NCBI GenBank assembly: GCA_026261815.1
Contig: JAMPIT010000550.1
Location: forward strand, 992,001-1,056,000
DNA from: Monarcha castaneiventris obscurior
Taxonomy: Eukaryota > Chordata > Aves > Passeriformes > Monarchidae
Direction of reading: 5' to 3'
Length of the DNA: 64,000 nt
Shown here: positions 29,101 through 46,735 of the stretch, piece after piece
How the letters are laid out: the number at the start of each line of letters is the position of its first letter
Position numbering within the stretch: position 1 is the stretch's first letter
Translations under genes and position numbers: made by a program
Notes under the pieces: model-generated
The model's input: only the letters and a program-made list of their open reading frames with translations
Told to the model about the DNA's origin: nothing
The model's database searches: none

Positions 29101-30170
29101 TGGGAGTCGAGGGACAGCCCCGGAGCCAGGCCGAGGCACTCCGGAGCCGGGCCTGAGGCAGAGCCAAGGCGCCTCCCAGCTGCTGGCACGGAGCACAACG
29201 CCGCGGTGGGCAGGGAGCCCTCCAGTGCCAGCTCTGGGCCTCCCTCCAGCCCACCGGGCAGCTCCCGGGACCGGCTGCTCCCAGAACTCCCAAACCCTTA
29301 ACTGAGAGCTCTCCAAGCCTGGAAAACACCTCTGAGAGGCCCTGGAATGGGAGTGAGGAGCACAGGGCCTGACCAGGATCTGGGCACTCAATGGCCTCAG
29401 CAGGGCGGCTCCTCCAGCCCAGGACTGCGTGCCCGTGTCCATCTGCTGTGCACGGACCTGGTGCTCCATCTCCAGCTGACCCTGGCACGGCCACTGGGCC
29501 TCTGCCCTGAGCTGCCACAGCCTCACAACCCCCGCAGATGCTGCGCTGCTCTGTGTGACGGAAGAGCCTCGAGAGGGGCCCGGGGAGGTTTACATGGGAT
29601 GTTAGGCAAAACTCCTTCTCCAAAGCGGCTGCCAAGCATTAGAACAGGCAGCCCAAGGCAGTGCTGGAGTCACCATCCCTGAAGTGTTCAAAAGGTGTGT
29701 GCATGTGGCACCTGGAGACACGGTGGGCTTGGCACTGCTGAGGGAACGGCGGGGCTGAATGGTTTCAGAGGGCTTTTCCAGCGTCACGGATTTACCGTCC
29801 CACGGTTCCAGGGCGGCTCCGCAGAGCCCGCGGGGCTCGGTCTGCGCCGAGCAGGGGACCCGGGGGAGGCCGGCGGCCGCTCTCACCTAAAGCTGACCAC
29901 GGGCCCAACCTCCGAGAAAATGTCCTTCAGCTGTTCCTCCGTGGCCTCATACGGGATGTTCCCCACTGCGGAGACAGACGGTGCCGCCGGTCAGCGCGGC
30001 GGGTACCGGCCCCGACGGCGAGGGGGGGAAACCCGCCGGCCCCCCGCTCGCCCCTGCCCGTCCCTGCCCCTTTCCCTGTGCAGGTGGGGCGGTCCCGCCG
30101 CCGCGGCCTCACCGAACACGGAGCGCAGGGACCGGTCCACGGCGGGGTCCCGCACCGACAGCCCCGCCAT
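23183..30170 (-). CDS. CSTF2: CSTF2, cleavage stimulation factor subunit 2 (CstF-64)
   Basis: Nuclear subunit that binds the GU-rich element downstream of poly(A) sites. Minus-strand exons: 30113-30170, 29887-29965, 28850-29019, 28047-28183, 27812-27931, 27560-27715, 27309-27432, 26937-26999, 25778-25837, 25044-25185, 24527-24678, 23967-24229, 23448-23573, 23183-23305; 590 residues with all exons. The RRM covers about 15-92 (FVGNIPYEA and KGYGFCEY are RNP2 and RNP1). The hinge (about 108-190, EDAPESIS to [10 protein letters not shown]) binds CSTF3/symplekin. A Pro/Gly region follows, with a lengthened PG dipeptide run near 221-235. Exon 12 encodes degenerate MEARA-like pentapeptides, and the last exon encodes the conserved C-terminal helix domain ([18 protein letters not shown]). 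Exon 25778-25837 is probably optional. Intron 3 carries a CR1 and a 67-bp repeat. Confidence 0.96.
24060..24225 (-). repeat. CSTF2: Coding repeat: MEARA/LEPRG pentapeptides of CSTF2
   Basis: Roughly eleven 15-base units within exon 12 encode pentapeptides of the form [20 protein letters not shown] and LEARA. Mammalian CstF-64 has about twelve MEARA/G repeats at this position, predicted to form a long helix. Here roughly half the units carry Pro at the third position, which should break or shorten that helix. Confidence 0.9.
28280..28500 (+). mobile_element. CR1 LINE 3' end in CSTF2 intron 3
   Basis: CR1 3' region in plus orientation, antisense to CSTF2: GAGGAACTTCCTCACAGAAG, GGCACTGGAACAGACTGCCC, CTGTCCCTGGAAGTGTTTAAG, then CAACCTAAATAATTCTGTGATTCTG. 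It runs directly into the tandem repeat that follows. Confidence 0.85.
28478..28738 (+). repeat. 67-bp tandem repeat joined to the CR1 terminus
   Basis: Four units begin with ATTCTGTGATTCTGC (the last with ACTCTGTG) and continue through ATCATCTGGGAGCAGAACCA and CAGAGCTGAGCCC to CATCCCTCTGGGATA. The third unit lacks 8 bases (TCTGCRAT), giving 59 instead of 67. Each unit starts with the CR1 terminal octamer. Confidence 0.9.
29585..29795 (+). mobile_element. CR1 LINE fragment in CSTF2 intron 2
   Basis: CR1-like sequence: GGATGTTAGGCAAAACTCC, GCATTAGAACAGGCAGCCC, GTCACCATCCCTGAAGTGTT and CACCTGGAGACACGGTGGGC, ending before the octamer repeats. Plus orientation, antisense to CSTF2. Confidence 0.75.
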
Positions 30171-30442
30171 CGCGCCGCCCGCGCCGCTTCCGGTCCGCGC
30201 CGCAACCGTCCCCCCGCTTCCGCCCGCAGCGAGTGCGGCAGCGGCGCTCCCGGAGAGCGCTCCGGAGGGAAACGCGCGGCCGGGACTGCCCGGGACCGCC
30301 CGGCACCCACGGACGGCGCTGCTGCGGCCTGGGGCAGCCCCGGCACCGGGGAGCCGCCTCCGGGCAGCCCCGCGGCCCCCGGGTGCGGCCTCGGGCACCG
30401 GCCCCGGGGCACAGCCCCTGACACGGCCCGGGGCTCGGCGGG
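30171..30442. promoter_or_regulatory. Bidirectional CpG-island promoter of CSTF2 and TRMT12
   Basis: Only 272 bases separate the CSTF2 start codon (minus) from the TRMT12 start codon (plus). The interval is CpG-dense, contains CCGCCC/CCGCTTCC-like elements (SP1 and ETS type) and has no TATA box, as is usual for divergent housekeeping promoters. Confidence 0.8.
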
Positions 30443-32760
30443 ATGGAAGCCGCGCACGCCCCGGTGGCGGTCCCTGCGCTGGCCACGGAGCGGAGGCTCG
30501 CCCAGCGCCTCAGGTGAGGGGCAGCGGCAGCGGCCCGGGGCAGCGCTGCTCCGGCGGCAGCGTGAGGGGCCAGCCCTGCCCCGGGAGGCTCTGACCGTGC
30601 CCTGCCGTGCAGGGAGCGCCTGCAGGAGGAGCGGCTCCTGGACCGGCGCTTCCAGCCGCAGGCGGTGCCCGGCGGCCGCGTGGCGCTGCCTGTGCTGGAG
30701 GAGAGGCTCTCGCAGCTCTGCCTGCCCCCGGACGTGCCCTGCGAGCTGCTCCGCATCCAGGTGGGCAGAGCTGCCTCGGCCCGGGCCCCGTGCGGGGCGG
30801 AGGGCTCCCAGCCCGGCTCAGGGTGTGGTGTCACCTCCCTCCCGCAGGAGCCCGTGCCCTCCCGGGCCGCCCGCCGCCGGACGCCTGCCCAGAGGCTGCG
30901 GGACGAGCTGCGGCGGCTGCTGGCCGGGAGCTGGGCCGAGGAGCTGGAGCGGGATGTGCCCCACGCCTGGCAGCGGCACGGCGACCTGGTCCTGCTGAGC
31001 GAGGACAGCTTCAGGGCTGCGGCGTGGCAGCGGCTGGGTAAGGGAGAGCGGGGTCCGCCTGCCCGCTCCTGCCCGCCGAGTGCCCGCAATTCCCAGCTCC
31101 CGGCACCGGTGCGTTGCAGGCTCGGTGCTCTGGCAGACGGTGGCCTCAGCTTTGGGGGCCCGGCGGGTGGCCAGGCGAGGACGGGTGATGCCGGATGGGA
31201 TGCGGACCCCCAGCGTAACCCTGCTGCTGGGCCAGGATGGCTGGGTGGAGCATGTGGACAACGGGATCAGGTAGGCAGGGGCCGCAGGAGGCGGCGGGCG
31301 TGGGAAGGGACTGCCCTCACCATCGCGGCGGGGTCTTCCAGGTACACCTTTGACGTGACCAAGTGCATGTTCTCCCCGGGCAACATCACGGAGAAGCTGC
31401 GTGTGGCCTCACTGCCCTGCTCCGGGGAAGTGCTGGTGGATCTCTATGCAGGTAACGGGGATGGAGGAGGGGTCGGGCAGGACGGGCTGGCAGAGAGCAG
31501 TGGTGCAGGTGCTGATGGCATCCAGGTAGACATGAAATGTCATTTTCAGCCTGGAATGAAAAATACTGAGCTTCTGTCTTGTTAGTGAGCCCTTCTGCTA
31601 TCCTGGCACTGCTGTCCCTCCTGTGTCCCTGTGGCCTTTGGACACTTAGGATGTCCTGCAGAGCCGTGTTCTGTACCTGGTGCTGCTTTGGGGAATCACT
31701 TGGATCTAGGGAAAAGGTCTGCCACTGTTTGTGCTTAAGGAAGTTAGTGTTTCCAGTTTGTGCCACACTGAAAGGACATGGCACCCACAAAACTGCTCTG
31801 GATTAATTAAAATAAATGGCAATCTAGGCACTTCTGCAGAGCAGGGCAGGTCTCAACCTGATGGCCAAAGACTGAAGGTAAAATAAGCTCCTCTAAACAT
31901 TTTTCCAGACAGATTTGCTTTTGCAGAAGAGGGAGGGATAAATTTCCATTTTTCCAGTGTTTGGGCTTATTCCATCCCAGAGCAAAGCAGACTTGGAGAG
32001 CCAGGGAGGCAATGTGCATCCTGCCCTGCCCTCAGGGAGGAGTGTGGATCTCTGGCGGGTCCCTGCCCTCGGCCACCGCCACCTCCTGCCCGCAGGCATC
32101 GGCTATTTCACGCTGCCGTTCCTGGTTCACGCGGGAGCTGCCTTTGTCCACGCCTGTGAGTGGAACAGCCACGCTGTGGAGGCCCTGCACAGGACCCTGG
32201 TGCTGAACGGGGTGCGAGATCGCTGCCACATCCACGCCGGGGACAGCCGGCAGGTGAGCGCTGCCGCCCGGCCGCGGGCCCCTCCCCGCCGCATCCCCTC
32301 ACCTCCTGTCTCCTCCCAGCTGGAGCTGCGGGACGTGGCAGACAGGGTGAACCTGGGGCTCATTCCCAGCTCGGAGGAAGGCTGGCCGGTGGCTTGCCGC
32401 GTCCTGAGGAAGGACAGGGGTGGGGTTCTCCACATCCACCACAACGTGGAGACTCCCCCCGCGCCGCAGAGCCCGGCCCTGCCGGCTGAGCAGGGCTCTG
32501 CAGAGGCGGCCAGCTCCGGGGGAGAGGCGCAGCACGCAGCAGAGGACGGAGGGAAGGAGACCTGGCTGGGGGCCAGGCTCAGACCCGCGTGGCAGAGGTG
32601 GGCTGAAGCCACGGCCACACGGATCCAGGGGCTGCTGGCAGAGCTGCACGGGCGGCCGTGGTGCACCAGCGTCCTGCACGTCGAGGCAGTGAAGTCCTAC
32701 GCTCCTCACGTGCATCACCTCGTGCTGGACCTCGAGTGCCGGCCAGTGCTGCCTGTTTAG
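30443..32760 (+). CDS. TRMT12: TRMT12 (TYW2), tRNA wybutosine-synthesising transferase
   Basis: TYW2 moves the 3-amino-3-carboxypropyl group of S-adenosylmethionine onto the tricyclic base at position 37 of tRNA-Phe, on the way to wybutosine. Exons: 30443-30513, 30613-30760, 30848-31037, 31120-31270, 31342-31451, 32096-32253, 32320-32760; 422 residues (human about 448). All seven exons join in phase. The SAM-binding loop VLVDLYAGIGYF spans residues 217-228 and is split by intron 5. FDVTKCMFSPGNITEK (about 190-205) and NLGLIPSSEEGW (287-298) are TYW2 hallmarks and separate it from the m1G methyltransferase TRMT5. HIHHNVE lies in the C-terminal half. No canonical AATAAA is seen; AATAAG at 33228-33233 before GT-rich sequence is a weak candidate. 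It is transcribed divergently from CSTF2. Confidence 0.94.
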
Positions 32761-33289
32761 TGGGGCACGGGCACCGCTGGGGCTCCAGCTCCCATGGAAG
32801 GGTGTTACCGAGCACCAGGGGCAGGGAGATGCTACCAGCAGCGTCCTGCTGCCAGCCTGGATGTGCCTTATGTCCTCTGGTTCCCCAGTGGCAGCGCTGC
32901 CCAGCAGTGCCTCGCCGTGCCCAGGGCACCCAGGGTTGTGCTCCCATAGCAGATCCCTTTGGGATCCAGACAGGGATGGCGCGAGCTGGGGCTCACAGTG
33001 CCCGTGTGCCCTGGCTGTGCCAGTCACTGCCCAGGTCTTGGACACGTGGTAGCATCTTCAGCCCTGTTTTCACACAGGGAAGAGCCACAGGGCTGAGAAG
33101 CCTTGGGTTCCTGCTGGGTTCATTTCAGCAGGTCAGGGACAAGCTTTGTGCTTGTATTTATCAGCGTGCTTTTTTAATGTACTGGAAACAAGTCTGTTCA
33201 TCTCGTTTTCTTTGTATCTTTTTTTCAGAAATAAGGATGTTTTTCACCACCTCTTGTTGGTGTCCAGTTAAAATATGAACACTGGTGCA

Positions 33290-34909
33290 AGCGGGGGGGT
33301 CTGGCCTGGGGACTTTGGGGACTTGGGGTCCCTAGGGTGGTGTGTGGAGGGGCTCAGGGAGCAAAGCCTCTGTGGCATCGTCTGCCTGCAACCCCAAACC
33401 TCTCTACATATTTATTGTGTGTGTACTCCCGGTGGAGCGAACCCCCGCCCCATGAGGGAGCCCCGCTGGCCCTTTGGTGTCTCTGTGTTTTTTTCCACCG
33501 TGTCAGTGTCCCGTCGCTTCCCACAGGGCTGGGAGCCTCTGGCTCTCCCGTCCCTGGGGTGCGGCCGAAAGTGTGGGCAGAGCCGCGTCCTCTCGTTTGC
33601 CTTGGGCTGCACCCAGGGGGCCTCCCCCGCTGTCCTGCACGGCGAGAAGCCACCTCCCCACGGGTGGAGCCCCGCGCCTCGTCCAGCCGCGTGTGCTGCG
33701 GGTTCCCCTGGTGCCTGTGCTGCTGCGGGGACCGTATCTCCGCTGCGAAGGACAAGGGCAGCGGCTGGAGCCTTGCGGCGGGAAGACACCACGGCCGCGG
33801 CCCTGGGGCTGCCCTTGGGCATCCCGGGGGGTTCCCCGCAGTTCGGGTGCGCTCTGTGCTCTGCGGGAGAAGCTGCCCACCCCGTCGGGGCCGTGGGGCA
33901 CCGGGGTCCTGCCCTGCCGAGCGGGGGGACAGCGGCCCGGGGGGACCGGCCGGGGAAAGGGGAGGGAGGCAGCGGCACCGCCTCCCGCACGGGCAGCCCC
34001 GGCGGTGCCGCAGGTGCGGCTCCTTTAAGGCACCGGCACCGCCCTCCCCTCCCGGGCCCCCTCCCGCTGCCGGGAGGCGCCGGCCGCAGCCGCTGCAGGT
34101 ACCGGGAGGATCGCGGGACCGGCGGGCTCTCCGCCGGCGGGGCCGGGGGTGCCGAGGGTGCCTCCGCGGACGGGGATCCCTCGGCTGGTGGGGAATCGGG
34201 GCGAGCCAGGGGTCCTTTTGCGGTCGGGGGTCGAGCCGCGGTGTCCCGGGCGGGGGCAGGTCCCAGCCCCGGTGGCCGCGCTGAGAGCGCGGTGCCGCCG
34301 GCCCCGGCCGCCCCTTTCCCCGACGGAGAGGAGCCGGGGTTCCGTCCCGCCGGCCCCTCTTCCCCGAGGGACGCCGGGGCGCGGCTGCCGGGACGGGAAG
34401 GTCCCTCCCGCCGGTTCCGCCGACACGGGCGAGGAGCGGGGAGCGGCTGCAGCTCCCGAGCAGGCGCTCCGGGTCCGTCGAGGCTGGAGCGGCCGCGGCC
34501 GCCCGGGTCCCGGTGCCGCCGCCTCCGAGCCGGACCGTGTCCCTGCCGCGGGTCCTGGTGCGTGTCCGCTCCCGGCGGCTCCTCGGGGTCGGGCAGCTCC
34601 CAGCCCCGGTGCGTCCGTGGGAGGGGCAGCCCGGGGCGGCTCCTTCCTGCCGGGGCTGCCCGCGGCTGCTGGGCGTCAGCCCGGTCCCACGGAGCCGGCT
34701 GAGGTCACCGGGACGGCGGGGCTGGCAGGCGGCCCGAGCCCAGCCCGGGGCAGGGCGGTGGAGGCGGCGGGCGGGCCGCTGTGCTGGGTACCGCGATCCG
34801 GTCCGGCCCCGGCAGCGGGCACGGGGCATCTCGCGGGGCGGGACCCGGGCTCAGCAGCTCGCGTGTCCCTAGCTGGCAGCCGGTGAGGGCCCGCCGTCCC
34901 GGGTGAGCG
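33290..34909. promoter_or_regulatory. CpG-rich region upstream of SYTL4
   Basis: From about 33500 the sequence becomes extremely GC- and CpG-rich, up to the SYTL4 start codon. CCGCTGCAG followed by GTACCG (junction after 34098) is a possible 5' untranslated exon donor. No protein-coding exon is recognised; the long open frames here reflect base composition. Confidence 0.6.
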
Positions 34910-41336
<6,427 letters not shown>

Positions 41337-41337
41337 T

Positions 41338-41343
41338 AATAAA
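41338..41343 (+). terminator. Polyadenylation signal of SYTL4
   Basis: AATAAA about 100 bases after the SYTL4 stop codon, giving a very short 3' untranslated region. Confidence 0.75.
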
Positions 41344-41733
41344 CATGACCTTCTCTAAACAGGCTTGGGCAGAAAGTCTTCTTGGCCTAGCTTCGTTTAA
41401 AGGGTTTTTCTCTTGTCATAAGCCTCGTGCCAGATTTCAGGCTGAACTGGAGTCCTTGTGGACCCTCCCTTCTTCTCCCCCAGGCAAAATGCTTTGAAAT
41501 GTCATTGTGTTTTTATTTCTTCCCATTCTTTTTCCTACCACCCCGTTCCACAGTCTGCTCTCTCCTTGTCCTCTCCACCCTCTTCCCCCTGCACAGCCCA
41601 GCCCCAGCTGCAGCACGGGATGGGTGGAACTGTGTGGGGTCAGCCTGGGGAGGCTGGGGCTTGTGCTCCCCTGGAAACATTTGTTTCCCAGGCCTTTCAC
41701 TGACATATGTGCCAGCACTGACTTTTATACAAA
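41344..41733. other. Gap between the convergent 3' ends of SYTL4 and SRPX2
   Basis: About 390 bases between opposing polyadenylation signals. Pyrimidine-rich; no gene or repeat recognised. Confidence 0.55.
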
Positions 41734-41743
41734 TTTATTTATT
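41734..41743 (-). terminator. Polyadenylation signal of SRPX2
   Basis: Overlapping AATAAATAAA on the minus strand, about 610 bases beyond the SRPX2 stop codon. Confidence 0.7.
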
Positions 41744-42348
41744 TCAAGTTAATATTCTACTGCCAAAGCAGTTCCCGGAAAGGGTTCCCCGTGGGTGGTG
41801 GGAGAAGGAGTGAGTAGCAGGGGAGATGGCAAACCCTTTGGGGTGGGCTGCACGCTGGCTGGCTGCTGTGGGCTCTGCTGATCATGGACCCATTTGCGTT
41901 TAATGAGGGCTTTTGGAGTGGGAGGCATCGGGTCCAGGCTGTGCACGGGGCGAGCTGTGGGGAGGCTGAAGCTGCTGCGTTAGAGGCTGTCACACTGCTG
42001 GCTGGCCTGCCCTCCCTGCCCTGCCTGCTCTCCTCTGGCTCCCTGCCTCTCCCCTGCCCCGGGGTTTGAGCAGGGGCACTCCAGCATCTCCTGCCATGGT
42101 CCTGGTTGGGCTGAGCCATCCCCCAGCTGGAAACAGCTCCGGGCTGCTGGGCAGTGGGACGCTGCTGGGCAGTGGGACGCTGCTGGCACACAGTCCCTGC
42201 TGACCTCTCTGTGCCAGAACAGCCAGAGAGGGGCTCCCCTTCCCGGGGTCCTTGGCACCCTGCTCCTCCTCTACAGTGGGCGACTAGAAAAGCAGAAAGG
42301 AAGGTGTCCATGCCCCGAGGGCAGTGGCGGGGGTCTCTCCGGGCCGGC

Positions 42349-45300
42349 TCACTCGCAGGGGTCCCCGCTCTGTGCCCGCCTGGCCCCCTCACGCTCGCTC
42401 AGCAGGTACGTGTCGATGAACACGAAGAGCTCGTCGGGGCTCACCGGGGAGATGTAGCGCTCGCGGTCCGCGCCCGCCTTGTCCAGCAGCACCGCGTTGA
42501 AGTGGGAGCGTGTGAGGTGCAGGAAGCGCCTGCGGATGCAAGGGGAGGGTCGCTGCTCAGGGCTGGGGGCTTGCACGGAGGGCCGAGCCTGCCCACCTCT
42601 CCCGACCATGCTCAGGTCGTCCTGGAGTGGGGGCTCCCATCTCTTCCTCGGGGCTGTGAGCTCTGGGAAGCTCTGGTGATACTGAATTCCAACTTGCAGG
42701 GGGCTCCCGGTATTGCACGAGCCCCTCTGGTGCAGCAGAAAGGGGCTCTCCATGAACCCAACTGCAACCTCATGCTTTGCCATTCCTAGGGGAAGTCCCA
42801 TTCCCTGTCCCCTCAAACAGGCACCCGGCTCTGCAGGACAGCCCCCTGCCTCCCTACCTGAGCTCCTCGATGATGCCGAGGGACAGGCGGTGCTCCCGGA
42901 TGCGTCCCACCTCATGTGGGGGCTGCCCCACCAGCTCGACGGTGGTGACGTGGCGCAGCTCCAGCCCGCAGGCAGCTTGCTGTGTGGGAGGGGGACAGTG
43001 AGGGGGTGCCGGGTGTGGAGGTGGGGACGGGGGCAGCGGGAAGGTCTCCTCACCTGCAGCATGGAGATCTGCATCTTGTAGTAGCGGTTCGAGGGGTCGG
43101 GGGCCGAGATGACAAAGAGGCGGCGTTTCTCAAGGAACTGATCCAGCAGGCTGGCAGCCGAGTTCACATCCGTGTTGATCTGCATGGCTGGGGCGAGAGA
43201 CAAGTGTGGGGGGAGTTGCCATCGTGGCCCCCATCACCCCTTTGACCCTTCGGGCAGCATCCCCCGAAGCACTGGGCGTCGACACGGGCAGGTCCTGCCG
43301 TGCCCGCACCACTTACGTGCACAGAGGGGCTGGGAGCCCGTCCACTGCTGGGTGGACTGGCAGACCCGCAGGGAGGTGCCCTGGCGCTCGTAGCCACCGT
43401 CGCACAGGTACTCGCAGGTGGCACCGTAGTTGTTGCCGTCGGAGGTGCAGGAGATGTACCCATTCTGCGGAGGCTTCAGGACGGGGCAGCGCCTCACTGC
43501 ACAGAGGGAAGCTGGCTGAGGGCTGGGGGCGACGGAGCGCAGCCCCAGCAGCGGGTGTGGAGCCTGGAGCTGCGGGAGCAGCAAGCGGCCCCACGGGAGC
43601 CCTCTCACCTTGGACACGGATGCTGAACTTGCAGCTGGCTCGGTTGTAAGCCTGGTCGTGGGCGGTGTAGCGGATCACATGCTCTCCTTCGGGGAGCTCG
43701 GAGCCGGGCTCCGGGCCCCGCAGCATCACCCTGCACCAAACAGACGGGTCCCGCCATCAGCAGCCCGGGCAGGGGCACCCGGCACGGCCTCCAGCCCTCG
43801 CTGGCAAGGCCTGCAGCACCTCTGCCCTCACCTCTTGATGACTCCGTCGGCAGAGTCCCTCACGCGGGGAGGGTCCCAGTAGACCGTGGCAGTCAGCTTG
43901 CCTGGCTCGGCGATGCGCTCCCGGGAGTCTGGACAGCGGATCTTGGGAGGCTCCAGATCTGCCCAGAGGGAGGAGAGGGACTCATGGGACCTGTGGATAT
44001 CTTGGCTGAGCTATGAGAACGATGCACCAGCCCTGGTGTTGAACCACCCCAGGGACCTCGGAGCCATCCGGACCTGCTGTAAAGCCAGCGCTGCGTGCCC
44101 CAGTCCCAGTGCCGGTGCTTCAGGGCTAATGGCACTGCGGGGAGCAGCAGGGACAGGGGGCCCAAGGGAGGGAGGCGCAGGAAACGTCCGGGTTGGATGT
44201 GGGGTGACACCTGCAGACACCCCAGGCGTGGGCGATCAGCCCCTGCGTGCCCCAGCAGCGTGGGGTGAGAATTTACCTACACAGATTGGCTCGCTCCCGC
44301 TCCAGTGCCCATCCTCCATGCAGATGCGACTGCGGTCTCCCTCCAGCTGGTAGCCGGGCAGGCAGGTGTAGTCACAGCGGGAATCCATCTGCACGCCTGC
44401 TGAGCACACGTAGGAGCCCCGCAGCACTGCTGGCAGCACGTGGCACCGGATTTCTGGGATGGAGAGAGCAAAGAGGGGAGGGTACGGCTGCCGGCCGCGC
44501 GAGTGGGCAGAGCACCCCGGCCTGGCCGCGGTGGGCGCCTGTGGCGATGCTGGCAAGGCGAGGGCCGGGACACTCACGTCGGCAGTACGCCATCCCGGAC
44601 CAGTGGCGGCTGGGCAGGCACTGGACGGCGCTGGGACCCACCAGGCGGTAGCCGCGGGTGCAGCTCAGCTCGCAGCGCGTCCCCAGGCTGCTGCGGTAGG
44701 ACCTGCCCCGGGGCGAGTAGCAAGTGGCCTCTCCGCGGTGGATGTTGAGCGTGGCGCACCACTGGGGCACTGCGGGAGAGCAGGGAGGTGGCGGAGGAAC
44801 CTGCCGTGCCTCGACTTCCCCGTGAGGACCCGAAGGATGGGTTGGGTGCTGTTACCTCTACGGTAGTCCAGGGCAGGCTCAGGGGGGGTTTCTTCTGCGT
44901 ACACCTCGTTGGTGTGGCTCTCCAGGTAGTAGCCAGAGCCTGGGGAGGAGGGAAGAGACGAGCAGGCTGCGGGGTAGCTCGTGGCTGAAAAACGTTCCAC
45001 AACTGCTGACAAGCAATCCCAGCCCCGGGCCGACCCTGTCCTTGGGGCTGCCGGCAAGGGTTAAGCCGGGCAGACCGCGGGCCCAGTCCCCAGGGCCATG
45101 GTGTGCGCTGGCACCAGCCGCAGACTAAACAGCGGCAGCAGCAGCCGTGCTTGTGGCAGGAAACGGGCGCTGGCGTGGAGTGGGCTGGCACCGACCCCCA
45201 GCTTCGGGCTGCCGGGAAGTCCTTCCACCCGCTCCCATGGCACCGTCACTGCCACGGGGCATCCCACGGGAAGGAAGAAAGCTGCCCTTTCTTGCCCATC

Positions 45301-46735
45301 CCCTCACCAAGGCAAGGGATGGTGAGCACGCCGCCCGGCCGGGGCTGGGGGGGATGCAGCCCCTTGCCCGTGCTCCGGGGAAGGATGAAGCTGCTGAAGG
45401 GGCTTGGCCGGAGGTACTGGCCCCAGGCCACCCGTGCTGCGCAGAGGGGCCCCACGGACGGGGCGAGGACAGCCCTGCGCCATCCTTGCGGCCCGCACGG
45501 TGCCCTCACGGGCAAGGTACTCGCCGCGGGGAGGGACCCGCGCAGGGGGAGAGGGCTGACGTCCTTCCCCGTGGCCCCTCGGCGCCTCGGCCGGCCGCGG
45601 CATTCCCCAGCACTGAGCTCACGTTTCCGCCGCGTTTCCGCTGGCCCCCGCCAGCGCTGCCCCCTCCTCGCCGCCAGCCCACCCCACCGCGCTCCCCTCG
45701 GCCGTGCCGGGGATGCTCGGACCGGGAAGGAGCCCCAGGGGCAGCGGCAGCCCCGCCGTGGCTGCACCCAATCTCCCCTTGTCTCTGCTCTGGGTTTTGG
45801 GAAGGGGATATCGGCCAGGGCCAACCCGAGCACAAGCCCCGCCGTCACGGGTAGGAAACTCCATTACGAATCTTTCCAACATGAGTTTTACTACGGAGCA
45901 GCTCCCCACCGCTTCCCACAAGCTGCCCGCTCGTTTTCACAATGCGTTTGTCCCGCTGCCCTTTTCACGCTGCCATGGATGCCTCGGGGAGCAGAGGAGC
46001 AGGGATGGTACCCGTGGGGGCGGCGGTGGGGATGCGTCCGTGACCTGGTGAACAAAGATGTTTTCCGGGGGGGCTGCCAAGACTCCCGGGGGGCCCTGGG
46101 GACAGAGCGCTCTGTGTGCCCGCAGGCAGATGTGCCATGTAATGGTGATGTTTCCTTCTAGTGCAAGTGCTGCCCTTCTCACCTGGGGCCGGCTCAGCCC
46201 CGGCTGCACCGGGCCGGAGCATCCCCAGCCAGGCGTGCTGGCAGCATGGCCAGGGGAGGGGGTGGCAGCAGGGAACGGGGAAACCACCCCAAACAAGGCC
46301 TGTGACCTGGAGGTGCAGCCGCGGCTGGGCTGGGACTGTGTGCTCCATCCAGCAAACATCTGCCGGCCGATGGCCCCCGTGGGAGCAGGGAGTCAGCGGG
46401 AAACTGCGCTCCCGCAGGCGGGGGTGTGAGGAAGAGAGGCTGGGTTTCTGCTCCTGCCTGGATGCCTGCCAGCATCCCCTCCATTCCTCCCGGCACCCAC
46501 AGCTCGCCCCCAGAGCACCCCATGCCCTGCGGCACGGATGCTCTCCCGGCATCGCTGTACCCAGGCACCCTCCATCCCCTCCCACCGCGAGCCCTCGGCA
46601 GGAGCAGAACCGCGCAGGCTGCTGCCCCCAGGAGCCTCGCAGTGCCCGCACACCCCGGCACTCACCTTCGTGCCACGTGGAGGCCACCAGCCTGGCGAGG
46701 ACGACCAGCAGGACGGGGGCTGCCTCCTGCGCCAT
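42349..46735 (-). CDS. SRPX2: SRPX2, sushi repeat-containing protein X-linked 2
   Basis: Secreted protein; in mammals it binds uPAR and acts in angiogenesis and synapse formation. Minus-strand exons: 46666-46735, 44856-44939, 44578-44769, 44277-44453, 43832-43958, 43609-43730, 43317-43496, 43054-43187, 42858-42979, 42349-42529; 462 residues (human 465). The start at 46735 opens a signal peptide ([20 protein letters not shown]). Sushi 1 is exon 3 (WCATLNIH to CLPSRHWSG), sushi 2 exon 4 ([20 protein letters not shown]), the HYR domain exons 5-6 ([30 protein letters not shown]), and sushi 3 exon 7 ([18 protein letters not shown]). The C-terminal DUF4174 domain is exons 8-10 ([33 protein letters not shown]) and ends GDPCE. 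Exon-to-domain matching is clean. Intron 1 (about 1.7 kb) is the largest. Confidence 0.95.

Noticed and set aside
33275..34886. Open frames of 245-490 codons upstream of SYTL4
   Set aside because: CpG-island composition (few stops). The peptides are Gly/Arg/Pro/Ala-rich with no family match.
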